Positions 34,317 to 42,045 of a stretch of DNA of 64,000 bases are shown here, piece by piece; position 1 is the first letter of the stretch, and every line of letters starts with the position of its first letter. Both the position numbers and the translations under genes were made by a program. The DNA lies in contig CAVUYY010000009.1 in the NCBI GenBank assembly GCA_963745775.1, positions 124,001 to 188,000 of the forward strand, written 5' to 3'. This stretch comes from Gaiellasilicea sp963745775 (lineage in GTDB: Bacteria; Actinomycetota; Thermoleophilia; Gaiellales; Gaiellaceae). The notes beneath the pieces are model-generated. The model did no database searches. It was not told the origin of the DNA and was given only the letters and a program-made list of their open reading frames with translations.

Positions 34317-35450
34317 ATGGCCTCGAGCGTCGGGATCAAGGTCGGCAACGTCGCGATCGGGGGTGGCGCACCGGTCGTCGTCCAGTCGATGACCCTGACG
34401 CCGACCCGGGACGTGGAGGCGACGACGGCGCAGATTGCCGCGCTTGCTTCGGCCGGTTGCGAAGTCGTTCGCTGCGCCGTTCCGAAGATCGAGGATGCGG
34501 AGGCGCTGAAGCGGATCGTTCGCCTCTCGCCGCTGCCGGTGATCGCCGACATCCACTTCAACGCCTCCCTCGCGCTGAAAGCGATCGACGCCGGAGTCGC
34601 CGCGGTCCGGATCAATCCCGGCAACATCGGCGGCCCGGAGAAGGTCGAGCTCGTGGTGAACGCGGCCAAGCGGGCGAAGATCCCGATGCGGATCGGCGCC
34701 AACTCCGGCTCGCTCCCGAAGCACCTCGAAGAGCTCGCGCAGGCAGACCAGGCCGAAGCGCTCGTCGAGGCCGCGCTCGAGGAGGTGGAGCTGCTCGAGA
34801 AGCTCGACTTCCGCGACTTCAAGATCTCGGTCAAGTCGAGCCACGTGCCGACGATGATCCGCGCCTACCGGATGCTCGCCGCCAAGGTGCCCTACCCGCT
34901 CCACCTCGGCGTCACCGAGGCCGGGACGCCGTTCTCGGGGTCGATCAAGAGCGCCGTCGGGATGGGGGCTCTGCTCGCGGACGGGATCGGCGACACGATT
35001 CGCGTCTCGCTCACCGCCGATCCGGTCAAGGAGGTCGAGGCGGCCTTCGAGATCCTGAAGGCGCTCGGGCTCCGGGAGCGCGGCCCGGTGATGATCTCGT
35101 GCCCCTCGTGCGGGCGCGACAACGTCGGCGTCGAGAACCTCGCGGTCGTCGTCGAGGAGCGGCTCAAGGCGTACCCCGAGGCCTTCGAGGTCGCCGTCAT
35201 GGGCTGCGCCGTGAACGGACCGGGGGAGGCGGGCGACGCCGACTTCGGGATTGCCGGCGGCCGCGACGTGGGCTTCCTCTACGCGCACGGCCGCGTGCTC
35301 AAGAAGGTCTCCTCCGAGACGCTGATCGACGAGCTCTTCGTCGAGATCGACCGGTGGATCGACGCTGGGATGCCACGCCCGAAGCGGCTGAAGATGGCGA
35401 AGCCCGCCGCGCTCGCGATGGCGGAAGCGTCTCTCATTCCTTTGGACTAG
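34317..35450 (+). CDS. ispG: 4-hydroxy-3-methylbut-2-enyl diphosphate synthase
   Basis: [4Fe-4S] enzyme of the MEP pathway. 377 residues: a TIM-barrel with 'GGGAPVVVQSMT' and 'INPGNIGG', and the cluster-binding part with three Cys in 'SCPSCGRDN' and 'MGCAVNGPGEAGDADFG' (the Glu ligand follows). It converts MEcPP to HMBPP. With dxr nearby it supports undecaprenyl phosphate synthesis. Confidence 0.96.
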   Translation: MASSVGIKVGNVAIGGGAPVVVQSMTLTPTRDVEATTAQIAALASAGCEVVRCAVPKIEDAEALKRIVRLSPLPVIADIHFNASLALKAIDAGVAAVRINPGNIGGPEKVELVVNAAKRAKIPMRIGANSGSLPKHLEELAQADQAEALVEAALEEVELLEKLDFRDFKISVKSSHVPTMIRAYRMLAAKVPYPLHLGVTEAGTPFSGSIKSAVGMGALLADGIGDTIRVSLTADPVKEVEAAFEILKALGLRERGPVMISCPSCGRDNVGVENLAVVVEERLKAYPEAFEVAVMGCAVNGPGEAGDADFGIAGGRDVGFLYAHGRVLKKVSSETLIDELFVEIDRWIDAGMPRPKRLKMAKPAALAMAEASLIPLD

Positions 35451-35453
35451 CCT
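35448..35453 (+). promoter_or_regulatory. Leaderless -10 element of proS
   Basis: TAGCCT, whose first three bases are the ispG stop codon, ends 6 nt before the ATG at 35460. Confidence 0.4.
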
Positions 35454-35459
35454 CTCGCG

Positions 35460-37145
35460 ATGCTCCACCGCGCGTCCCAGCTCTTCCTCCCGACCCTGCG
35501 CGACGCTCCCGCGGACGCGGAGGCGATCTCGCACAAGCTGCTCGTCCGGGGCGGCTTCATCCGCCAGGTGGGCGCGGGGCTCTGGACGTTCCTCCCGCTC
35601 GGCTGGCGCGTGCATCGCAAGGTGGAGCAGATCGTCCGCGAGGAGATGGATGCGATCGGCGCGCAGGAGTGGCTTGCGCCCGTGCTCACCCCGATCGAGC
35701 TCTGGGAGCAAACGAGCCGCGACCAGATCACCGAGCTCTTCAAGCTCGAGGATCGCGCCGGCCGCCGGTTCGTCCTGCCGCTGACCCACGAGGAGACGTT
35801 CACCTTCCACGCGCTCGAGCTGCAGAGCTACAGGGAGCTCCCGCAGGCGTGGTACCACTTCCAGACCAAGGATCGCGACGAGCCGCGCCCGCGTGGCGGA
35901 CTCCTCCGCGTCCGCGAGTTCGTGATGAAGGACTCCTACTCGTTCGATCGCGACGAAGCCGGCCTCGACCGGAGCTTCCAGCTCCACAAGGGCGCCTACG
36001 AGCGGATCTTCGAGCGCTGCGGGCTCGAGACGCACGGCGTCCAGGCGGAGTCGGGGATGATGGGGGGCAAGGAGTCGTTCGACTACCTGGCGCCGTCGGG
36101 CTCGGGCGAGAACACGCTCGTCACCTGCGAGAACGGCGACTACGCGGCCGACCTGGAGATCGCGCGCGGAATCCCGCGGCCCGCGCGCTTCCCGGAGCGC
36201 CTCGATTCTCCCTCGGACGTCGAGACGCCCGAGACGCGGACATGCGAGGCGCTCGCCGAGCTGCTCTCGATCGACCTCGCAGCGACCTCGAAGGCGATGC
36301 CCGTCGTCCGGACCGACGGGACGCTCGTGCTCGCGCTCCTTCGCGGCGACGACCGGCTCGAGGAGGCGAAGCTCGCGGCCGCGCTCGGCTCCGACTTCGT
36401 GCCCGCGACCGACGAGCAGATCCAGACCGGGTTCGGCGCCGAAGGCGGCTCGCTCGGCCCGGTCGGATTCTCCGGCGAGATCGTCGCCGACGAGGCGCTG
36501 CGCGAGGGCCAGTACGTCGCCGGCGCCAATCGCACCGGGTGGCACCTGCGCGGGGTTCAGGCGGGTCGCGACTACGCGCCTCGCTTCGCCGACATCCGCC
36601 AGCCGAGGGAAGGCGACGCCTGCCCCGAGTGCGGCGGGCGGCTCGGCTTCCAGACGGCGATCGAGGTCGGCCACATCTTCAAGCTCGGAACCCGCTATTC
36701 GGAGCCGCTCGGTGCACGCTTCCTCGACGAGGACGGGACGGAGCGGGTTCCGCTGATGGGCTCGTACGGGATCGGACCGGGACGCGTGCTGGCAGCCGCA
36801 GTCGAGCAGCATCACGACGCGGATGGAATCGTCTGGCCGGACGAGCTCGCGCCCTACGACGTCCACGTCGTCGCGCTCGCTCACGGAAGCGAAGAGATCC
36901 TGGAGCTCGCGATCGAGCTCGGCGAGCAGCTGTCGGCGGCGGGAATGGACGTCCTCCTCGACGACCGCGAGCTCCGTCCGGGCGAGAAGTTCGCCGACGC
37001 CGACCTGATCGGTTGCCCTGTCCGGATCACGATCGGCAAGAAGACACTCGACGACGACGCTGTCGACGTCCGTGACCGTGCGACCGGGCAGGACGAGCGA
37101 ATCGGGCGTTTGGAGGTGGTAAATCGGGTAGGCGAGCGTCAATGA
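35460..37145 (+). CDS. proS: Prolyl-tRNA synthetase
   Basis: 561 residues, the bacterial type with an editing insertion. Class II motifs: 'LLVRGGFIRQVGAGLWTFLP' (motif 1 region), 'FRDEPRPR'-type motif 2 seen as 'KDRDEPRPRGGLLRVREF', and motif 3 'GSYGIGPGRVLAA'. The INS editing domain lies at about residues 220-385. The C-terminal anticodon-binding domain follows. Its cognate tRNA-Pro(GGG) lies 330 bp downstream. Confidence 0.96.
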   Translation: MLHRASQLFLPTLRDAPADAEAISHKLLVRGGFIRQVGAGLWTFLPLGWRVHRKVEQIVREEMDAIGAQEWLAPVLTPIELWEQTSRDQITELFKLEDRAGRRFVLPLTHEETFTFHALELQSYRELPQAWYHFQTKDRDEPRPRGGLLRVREFVMKDSYSFDRDEAGLDRSFQLHKGAYERIFERCGLETHGVQAESGMMGGKESFDYLAPSGSGENTLVTCENGDYAADLEIARGIPRPARFPERLDSPSDVETPETRTCEALAELLSIDLAATSKAMPVVRTDGTLVLALLRGDDRLEEAKLAAALGSDFVPATDEQIQTGFGAEGGSLGPVGFSGEIVADEALREGQYVAGANRTGWHLRGVQAGRDYAPRFADIRQPREGDACPECGGRLGFQTAIEVGHIFKLGTRYSEPLGARFLDEDGTERVPLMGSYGIGPGRVLAAAVEQHHDADGIVWPDELAPYDVHVVALAHGSEEILELAIELGEQLSAAGMDVLLDDRELRPGEKFADADLIGCPVRITIGKKTLDDDAVDVRDRATGQDERIGRLEVVNRVGERQ

Positions 37146-37441
37146 GCCGGAGGAAGAAGTACAGCGAGGAGCCATTCGGGCCGACGATCGAGCACCTGAT
37201 GGCAGACGCCGGACTCACGTATCGAGGCCTCGCGGCCAAGACCCAGCTCTCCGCGGGCTACCTGAATCATCTCGTGCACGGGAACAGGCCGGTGCCCTCC
37301 ATGGATGTCGTCGTCCGGCTCGCCACGGCGCTCGGCGTCGAGCCCGAGCACTTCCGCGAGTACCGACTCCGCGTGATCACGGATCGGCTCGAGGCAAAGC
37401 CCGATCTGATCGACCGCCTCTACAAGCGGCTCAGCGCCTGA
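37142..37441 (+). CDS. XRE-type helix-turn-helix protein
   Basis: 99 residues. The HTH_3 fold is clear in 'LTYRGLAAKTQLSAGYLNHL' and 'PSMDVVVRLATALGVEPEHF'. The N-terminus is basic ('MSRRKKYSEEPFG') and the C-terminal helix 'DRLEAKPDLIDRLYKRL' may dimerise. ATG overlapping the proS stop. Targets unknown. Confidence 0.85.
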   Translation: MSRRKKYSEEPFGPTIEHLMADAGLTYRGLAAKTQLSAGYLNHLVHGNRPVPSMDVVVRLATALGVEPEHFREYRLRVITDRLEAKPDLIDRLYKRLSA

Positions 37442-37471
37442 CGCAGGTTCCGGCGCTTGACAGCCAATGAA

Positions 37472-37546
37472 TCGGGGCGCCCAGATTCGAACTGGGGATC
37501 TCCTGGCCCCCAGCCAGGCGCGATAACCAGGCTTCGCTACGCCCCG
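37472..37546 (-). tRNA. tRNA-Pro (anticodon GGG)
   Basis: A full cloverleaf reads on the minus strand. Acceptor CGGGGCG pairs with CGCCCCG, D stem GCGA/TCGC, anticodon stem CCTGG/CCAGG with loop CTGGGGG (anticodon GGG), T stem CCCAG/CTGGG with loop TTCGAAT, and discriminator A at 37472. CCA is not encoded, so the 3' end must be added by the cca product. Confidence 0.95.
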
Positions 37547-37705
37547 TGAAGCTCGGAGTCTAGCGGGGTGTCGTCGATCGCGTTCGCAGGCGCCTCGATC
37601 CGAGTCGCTCGGTCGTGTTCACGGGTCGCGTGCACGGCTCGAACCTTGCGAAACCTTCGGAAAGGGGTAGAAACCAGCCGACGCGCGGAGTAGAGTCGCC
37701 CGTCG

Positions 37706-38734
37706 GTGCGGATTCGGCTCTTCGTCCTGGTGGTTGCGGCCTGCCTGGGGGTGACGGCCGCCGCGCGGGCTCACACGGGCGGGCCGGGAGCCAGCGAGCC
37801 GTTGGCCGCAGCCGAGACGGCGATCTTCTACTACCCCTGGTTCGGGACCGCCGCGCGCGACGGCGCGTACACGCACTGGCAGCAGGGCGGCAACTCGCCG
37901 CCACAGCAGATCGCCTCCGACTACTACCCCGTCCGAGGCCCGTACTCCTCGGCCGATTCGCTCGTGCTGGCCGCGCAGATGCGGGAGATCGCCGACGCCG
38001 GCGTCTCGACCGTGATCGTGTCGTGGTGGGGGCGTGGCTCGGGCGAGGATCAGCGGCTGCCGCGGGTGCTCGCCGTGGCGCAGCTCCATGGTCTCGCGGT
38101 CGCCGTTCATGTGGAGCCGTACGGCGGCCGAACCGTCGGCAGCGTCGCTACGGACATCGGGTATCTCCGCTCGCTCGGGATCGTCGACTTCTACATCTGG
38201 GCTTCCACCTGGCTGGACGACGGCGACTGGGCCGGGATGAACGAGAGCCTGAGCGGGATCCGGGTCTTCGCCAACACGAACCTGGCCGGCAAGGCTGCCG
38301 CGGGAGGCTTCGACGGCCTCTACACCTACGACGTGCTTCTCTTCGACGGCGGCCTCTTTCCGCGGCTCTGCGCACAGGCGCGGCGACTCCGGCTTCTCTG
38401 CGCACCGTCGGTTGGGCCCGGTTACGACGCTCGGCGCGCGACAGGGGACACTCGAGTCAGGTCGCGTCGCCACGGGGCGACCTATGACGGCATGTGGAGG
38501 GGCGCGATTCGCTCCCGGCCCGACCTGATCACGGTGACGAGCTACAACGAGTGGCACGAGGGCACGCAGATCGAGCCGGCGCGCGGTGCCCGGCGGGGTT
38601 ACGAGAGCTACGACGGTGCCTGGGGGCTGCGCGGCCGGGCGGCCGAGCGCTCCTACCTCGAGCGCACCGCCTACTGGACGGCCCGCTACGCCCGCGCGCG
38701 TTCCCACGAGCAACGGTTCGACCAGCGGCGCTGA
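37706..38734 (+). CDS. Secreted GH99-like glycosidase
   Basis: 342 residues with a Sec signal peptide ending near 'AAARAHTGG'. The mature start 'AIFYYPWFGTAARDGAYTHW' and the C-terminal 'VTSYNEWHEGTQIEPA' are typical of the GH99 endo-alpha-mannosidase/mannanase and related WbsX-like families; the Glu in 'YNEWHEGTQIEP' is a likely catalytic residue. It probably attacks extracellular or wall-linked mannose-containing glycans, but the substrate is inferred. The GTG lies 9 nt after TAGAGT. Confidence 0.82.
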   Translation: MRIRLFVLVVAACLGVTAAARAHTGGPGASEPLAAAETAIFYYPWFGTAARDGAYTHWQQGGNSPPQQIASDYYPVRGPYSSADSLVLAAQMREIADAGVSTVIVSWWGRGSGEDQRLPRVLAVAQLHGLAVAVHVEPYGGRTVGSVATDIGYLRSLGIVDFYIWASTWLDDGDWAGMNESLSGIRVFANTNLAGKAAAGGFDGLYTYDVLLFDGGLFPRLCAQARRLRLLCAPSVGPGYDARRATGDTRVRSRRHGATYDGMWRGAIRSRPDLITVTSYNEWHEGTQIEPARGARRGYESYDGAWGLRGRAAERSYLERTAYWTARYARARSHEQRFDQRR

Positions 38735-38737
38735 GCT

Positions 38738-38765
38738 CGGGGGAGGCCGCGGACGGCCTCCCCCG
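38738..38765. terminator. Bidirectional terminator hairpin
   Basis: CGGGGGAGGCCG (38738-38749), loop CGGA, CGGCCTCCCCCG (38754-38765). A perfect 12-bp stem between the convergent GH99-like and M28 genes. Confidence 0.7.
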
Positions 38766-38773
38766 GCTGATCC

Positions 38774-40333
38774 CTACTCGAGGACGTCCTCGTGATCGTG
38801 GAGGCCGCCGCTCGCGCTGCCGGCGCCGCTCGCGACGGGCTGCGGCGACGGCTTGAAGTTGCCCTTGCCGCGGACGCCGTTGATCGACTCCGTGTTCTGG
38901 GCGTAGGTGATCACCGCGTTCGCGATCGCGTCCGACATCTGATCGAGCGCGACCGGGCTGTTATTCGCGTACGTGTCGCAGGCGGCGTGGTAGCACGGGT
39001 CGTATGGCGCGCCCGCCGTGCCGCCGTAGATCGCGGCCTGCGCAGCCGTCTTGATTCCCTCCGCGCCCGTGAAGAGGCCGCCTGCCGGGATCCCGACGGC
39101 GATGAACGGCCCGTAGTCGGAGCGGCCATTGAACGGCGTCGGCGAGCTCGCAAGGCCCTGCGAGGCGAAGTAGCTCGCAAACTGGGCCTCGATCTCGCCG
39201 GACCCGGGCGGGCCTGCCGCGATCCCCGTTCCGGCGGGGAAGGTCGAGTTGTCGCCGTCGTAGACGAAGCGGACGAAGTTCGGCGAGCCGACCATGTCGA
39301 AGTTGAGATAGAGCGCGATCCTGTCGCGCTCCGCCTCTGACAGACTGGCGACATACCGCGTCGAGCCGATCAGGTTGGATTCCTCAGCACTCCACCAGGC
39401 GAACCGAACCTTGTTGCGGGGCTTCACCTTCGCCATCTGGATCGCCGTTTCGAGGAGAGCGGCCGAGCCTGAGCCGTTGTCGTTGATTCCCGGGCCTTGA
39501 TTGACGGAGTCGAGGTGGGCTCCCGCCATTACGACGTTGTCCGGGTCGCCGGACGTCGTCTCGCCGAGGACGTTGCGGGTCGTCAGCGGGCTCGAACCGG
39601 TGTCGGTCCTGACGCGCATCCTCAGCCCATTCGTGCTCGAGAGCTGCGCGCCGAGCGCCTGAGTCAGGCCGAGCGACGGAATCGTCGAGAGGCCGCCGAC
39701 ATCGCCGAGCGTCCCGTTCAGGAGCCCGGGCGTGTTGTTGCCGACAAGTGCGGCTGAGGCGCCCGCCGCGGCCGCGTTCGTCGTCTTGATCCGGAACGAG
39801 CAGCTGCCGCGCTGCATCAGGGCGATGTTCCCGGCTGGGAAGCCGGCGAAATCGGCCGCCTCGCAACCGCTCGTCGCGCCGGCATAGTCGACCGGCGTGA
39901 CGGCTGCGGTCACCTCGCCGCTGCCGGAGTAGGTCATCGTGCGGAAGTCGTTGCCGTTGACGTAGGTCGTCGGCGTCGGCGCGACCTGCTGGAGCTGGGC
40001 CGGCGAGTTCTCGAAGAACGCGTCATAGACGAACTCCTGCACCGTGACGTCGTAGCCGGCCGCGCGAAGCTGATCGGCGACATAGGCGGCCGATGCATCG
40101 AAGCCTGGGAGACCCGCGAAACGGGTGCCGCCATTGAGGTCGGCGATCGCTTGCAGCGCCGCCTGGTGGGCGCGGACGCCTTCGAGCGTGACCGCGTTAC
40201 GAAGTTTCTGCGAGTTGTTGTTGTTCGGGTCGGCGGATACCGGCGCGGCGAGCACGGTCGCGACGAGCAGGGCGATCAGGAGCGCCGCGAAGCGAAGCGG
40301 CCGCTTCCGGCGGGACGAGGGTGGGCCTGTCAT
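38774..40333 (-). CDS. Secreted M28 zinc aminopeptidase with PA domain
   Basis: 519 residues. A twin-basic start 'SSRRKRPLRFAALLIALLVA' forms the signal peptide. A protease-associated domain follows ('GFPAGNIALMQRGSCSFRIK'). The M28 catalytic domain shows the zinc ligands in order: His-Asp in 'AGAHLDSVNQGPGINDNGSG', Glu in 'WWSAEESNLIG', Asp in 'NFDMVGSPN', and the last His in 'CYHAACDTY'. It trims N-terminal residues from extracellular peptides. The C-terminal 'HDHEDVLE' tail is unusual and may bind metal. Confidence 0.92.
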   Translation of the reverse strand: MTGPPSSRRKRPLRFAALLIALLVATVLAAPVSADPNNNNSQKLRNAVTLEGVRAHQAALQAIADLNGGTRFAGLPGFDASAAYVADQLRAAGYDVTVQEFVYDAFFENSPAQLQQVAPTPTTYVNGNDFRTMTYSGSGEVTAAVTPVDYAGATSGCEAADFAGFPAGNIALMQRGSCSFRIKTTNAAAAGASAALVGNNTPGLLNGTLGDVGGLSTIPSLGLTQALGAQLSSTNGLRMRVRTDTGSSPLTTRNVLGETTSGDPDNVVMAGAHLDSVNQGPGINDNGSGSAALLETAIQMAKVKPRNKVRFAWWSAEESNLIGSTRYVASLSEAERDRIALYLNFDMVGSPNFVRFVYDGDNSTFPAGTGIAAGPPGSGEIEAQFASYFASQGLASSPTPFNGRSDYGPFIAVGIPAGGLFTGAEGIKTAAQAAIYGGTAGAPYDPCYHAACDTYANNSPVALDQMSDAIANAVITYAQNTESINGVRGKGNFKPSPQPVASGAGSASGGLHDHEDVLE

Positions 40334-40382
40334 GGAGCGCCTCCTTGGAACGTCGATTTGGAAACGCTCCTCCTACCCGGGC

Positions 40383-41396
40383 TCAGTCACGGCGAATCAC
40401 GTCGGCGCCACACCCTGCGACGAGCGCATCGAACACATCCCCCGGGGCGACCCCTGCAAGCGAACGGTGGCCGAGATCGATCTCGATCTCGGGCCACGAC
40501 TCGAGCCCGAGCGAGCGAGCGCCCTCGTCCGCGCCAAAGCAGAGCAGCCGCTCGGTGCCGAACACGCCGCGGCGGCCCGTCTGCCGGCGCGCGATTCCTT
40601 CGAGCTCGCGCAGCTCCTCGAGCGGGTCGATCCGGATGTTCGAGTCGGAGCCGATGCAAAGCGAGATCCGGCGGTGCTCGATCCGCGCTGCAGGTAGGAA
40701 GCCGTCGCCGAGATCCGCCTCGGTCGTCGGGCAGGCGCAGATCGTCGCGCCCGATTCGGAGAGGAGGTCGAGCTCGGCGCCGTCGGCATGCGTCGCGTGG
40801 ACGACCGTGGTCAGCGGGCCGAGACAGCCGGTGCGCTCGAGGAGCTCGATCGGCCGGCAGCCGTGCTCGGCGACGCACTCCTCGATCTCGCGCGGCTGCT
40901 CGTCCGCGTGAACGTGCAGCGGCAGCTCCTCGGCGGTGGCGTACCGGCCAAGCTCCTCCAGCCAGTCCCGCGGGCAGGCACGCACGGAGTGGGGGGCGAC
41001 GCCGACGCGGATCCCAGCGTCGCGCAGCTCTTCGAGATCTCGCAGATAGACCGCCACGGATTCCTGCCGCATCCGCGGAAGCCCGCCGCGCGCGTACGCC
41101 GAGAGCAGGACGACGAGCTCGACTCCGGCCTCGACAGCCGCCTCGGCCGCAGCGTGGGCTTCGGCGACGCCGAGGTAGTGGAACTCGCCGACCGCGGTGT
41201 AGCCCGCAGCGCGCATCTCCCCGTACGCCGCCGCGTAGCTCGTCCGGACGAGGTCTGGAGTCTGGCGCTCCGCCTCCTCGAGCATGAGCTCGCGCCAGGC
41301 CCAGAAGTCTCCGCCGCCGGCGCGGCCTCGGAGCGCGCGCTGGAACGTGTGCGTGTGAGCGTTGACGAAGCCCGGCAGCGTGAGTGAATCCTCCAT
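40383..41396 (-). CDS. hutF: Formimidoylglutamate deiminase-like amidohydrolase
   Basis: 337 residues. The metal-dependent amidohydrolase core is clear: 'GFVNAHTHTFQRALRG' (HxH), 'FWAWRELML', 'HVHADEQPREIEEC', 'HATHADGAELD' and 'IGSDSNIRIDPLEEL'. These match HutF, which deaminates N-formimino-L-glutamate in histidine breakdown. It is about 100 residues shorter than typical HutF because the N-terminal beta-domain is missing. The ATG at 41396 lies 6 nt after TACGCT. No other hut gene is nearby. Confidence 0.8.
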   Translation of the reverse strand: MEDSLTLPGFVNAHTHTFQRALRGRAGGGDFWAWRELMLEEAERQTPDLVRTSYAAAYGEMRAAGYTAVGEFHYLGVAEAHAAAEAAVEAGVELVVLLSAYARGGLPRMRQESVAVYLRDLEELRDAGIRVGVAPHSVRACPRDWLEELGRYATAEELPLHVHADEQPREIEECVAEHGCRPIELLERTGCLGPLTTVVHATHADGAELDLLSESGATICACPTTEADLGDGFLPAARIEHRRISLCIGSDSNIRIDPLEELRELEGIARRQTGRRGVFGTERLLCFGADEGARSLGLESWPEIEIDLGHRSLAGVAPGDVFDALVAGCGADVIRRD

Positions 41397-41402
41397 CCGA
41401 GG

Positions 41403-41408
41403 AGCGTA
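41403..41408 (-). promoter_or_regulatory. Leaderless -10 element of the hutF-like gene
   Basis: TACGCT on the minus strand, six bases before the ATG at 41396. It favours this start over a longer upstream reading. Confidence 0.45.
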
Positions 41409-41458
41409 GACTGCCGCCGCGCATGACTCGACCCGGACCCGCGCGACCCGCACGCCGC

Positions 41459-41487
41459 CTGAGCTACCGCGCGCGACGGTCTATCCT
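41459..41487 (+). promoter_or_regulatory. Leaderless promoter of pgsA
   Basis: CTGAGC (41459-41464), a 17-bp spacer and TATCCT (41482-41487); the ATG follows after 6 nt. Confidence 0.5.
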
Positions 41488-41493
41488 CCGGGC

Positions 41494-42045
41494 ATGGCCA
41501 CGCGCGTCGTCTCGGCTCCGCTGGCGCAGCTGCCGAACGCGCTGACGATTCTCCGGCTCGCGCTGATCCCCGTCTTCGTCCTCGTCTACGCCGCCTCCGA
41601 GGACGGCTCGAGCTGGGCCGCCGGCTGGATCTTCCTCGTCGCCGGCGTCACCGACCAGGTCGACGGCTTCCTGGCGCGCCGCTGGCACGTCGAATCGCGT
41701 TTCGGGAGGCTCGCCGATCCGCTGGCCGACCGGCTGATGATCGACGCCGCCGTGATCCTGCTCTGGCTCGAGGGCAAGCTGCCGTGGCCCGGCGCGCTCG
41801 TGATCGTCCTCCGTGACCTGATCCTGGTCGGGGGCTACCGCCTGCTGATGCCGAAGGGCGTCGAGGTGCCGGTCAGCCGGCTCGGCAAGCTCGCCACGTG
41901 GATCCTCTACCTCGCGGTCGGGATCCTGACCGTGGTCGGGCACGACACGACGTGGCCGCTCTGGCTCTTCTGGATCGGGCTCGGACTGGCGCTCGTCGCC
42001 GCCGCCCAGTACGTGGTCGCGGCGCGGCGCGAGGTTGCCGAGTGA
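41494..42045 (+). CDS. pgsA: CDP-alcohol phosphatidyltransferase (PgsA-like)
   Basis: 183 residues with five or six membrane segments. The CDP-alcohol motif D-G-x2-A-R-x8-G-x3-D-x3-D reads 'DGFLARRWHVESRFGRLADP' followed by 'LADRL'. It most likely makes phosphatidylglycerophosphate from CDP-diacylglycerol, though phosphatidylinositol-phosphate synthesis cannot be excluded. The stop overlaps the next GTG (GTGA), so it is co-transcribed with the mannose-nucleotide gene. Confidence 0.88.
   Translation: MATRVVSAPLAQLPNALTILRLALIPVFVLVYAASEDGSSWAAGWIFLVAGVTDQVDGFLARRWHVESRFGRLADPLADRLMIDAAVILLWLEGKLPWPGALVIVLRDLILVGGYRLLMPKGVEVPVSRLGKLATWILYLAVGILTVVGHDTTWPLWLFWIGLGLALVAAAQYVVAARREVAE

Noticed and set aside
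34266..37175. A 969-codon open frame on the minus strand
   Set aside because: It is antisense to ispG and proS. High GC keeps antisense frames open, and its product is low-complexity Arg/Glu/Leu-rich with no motif.
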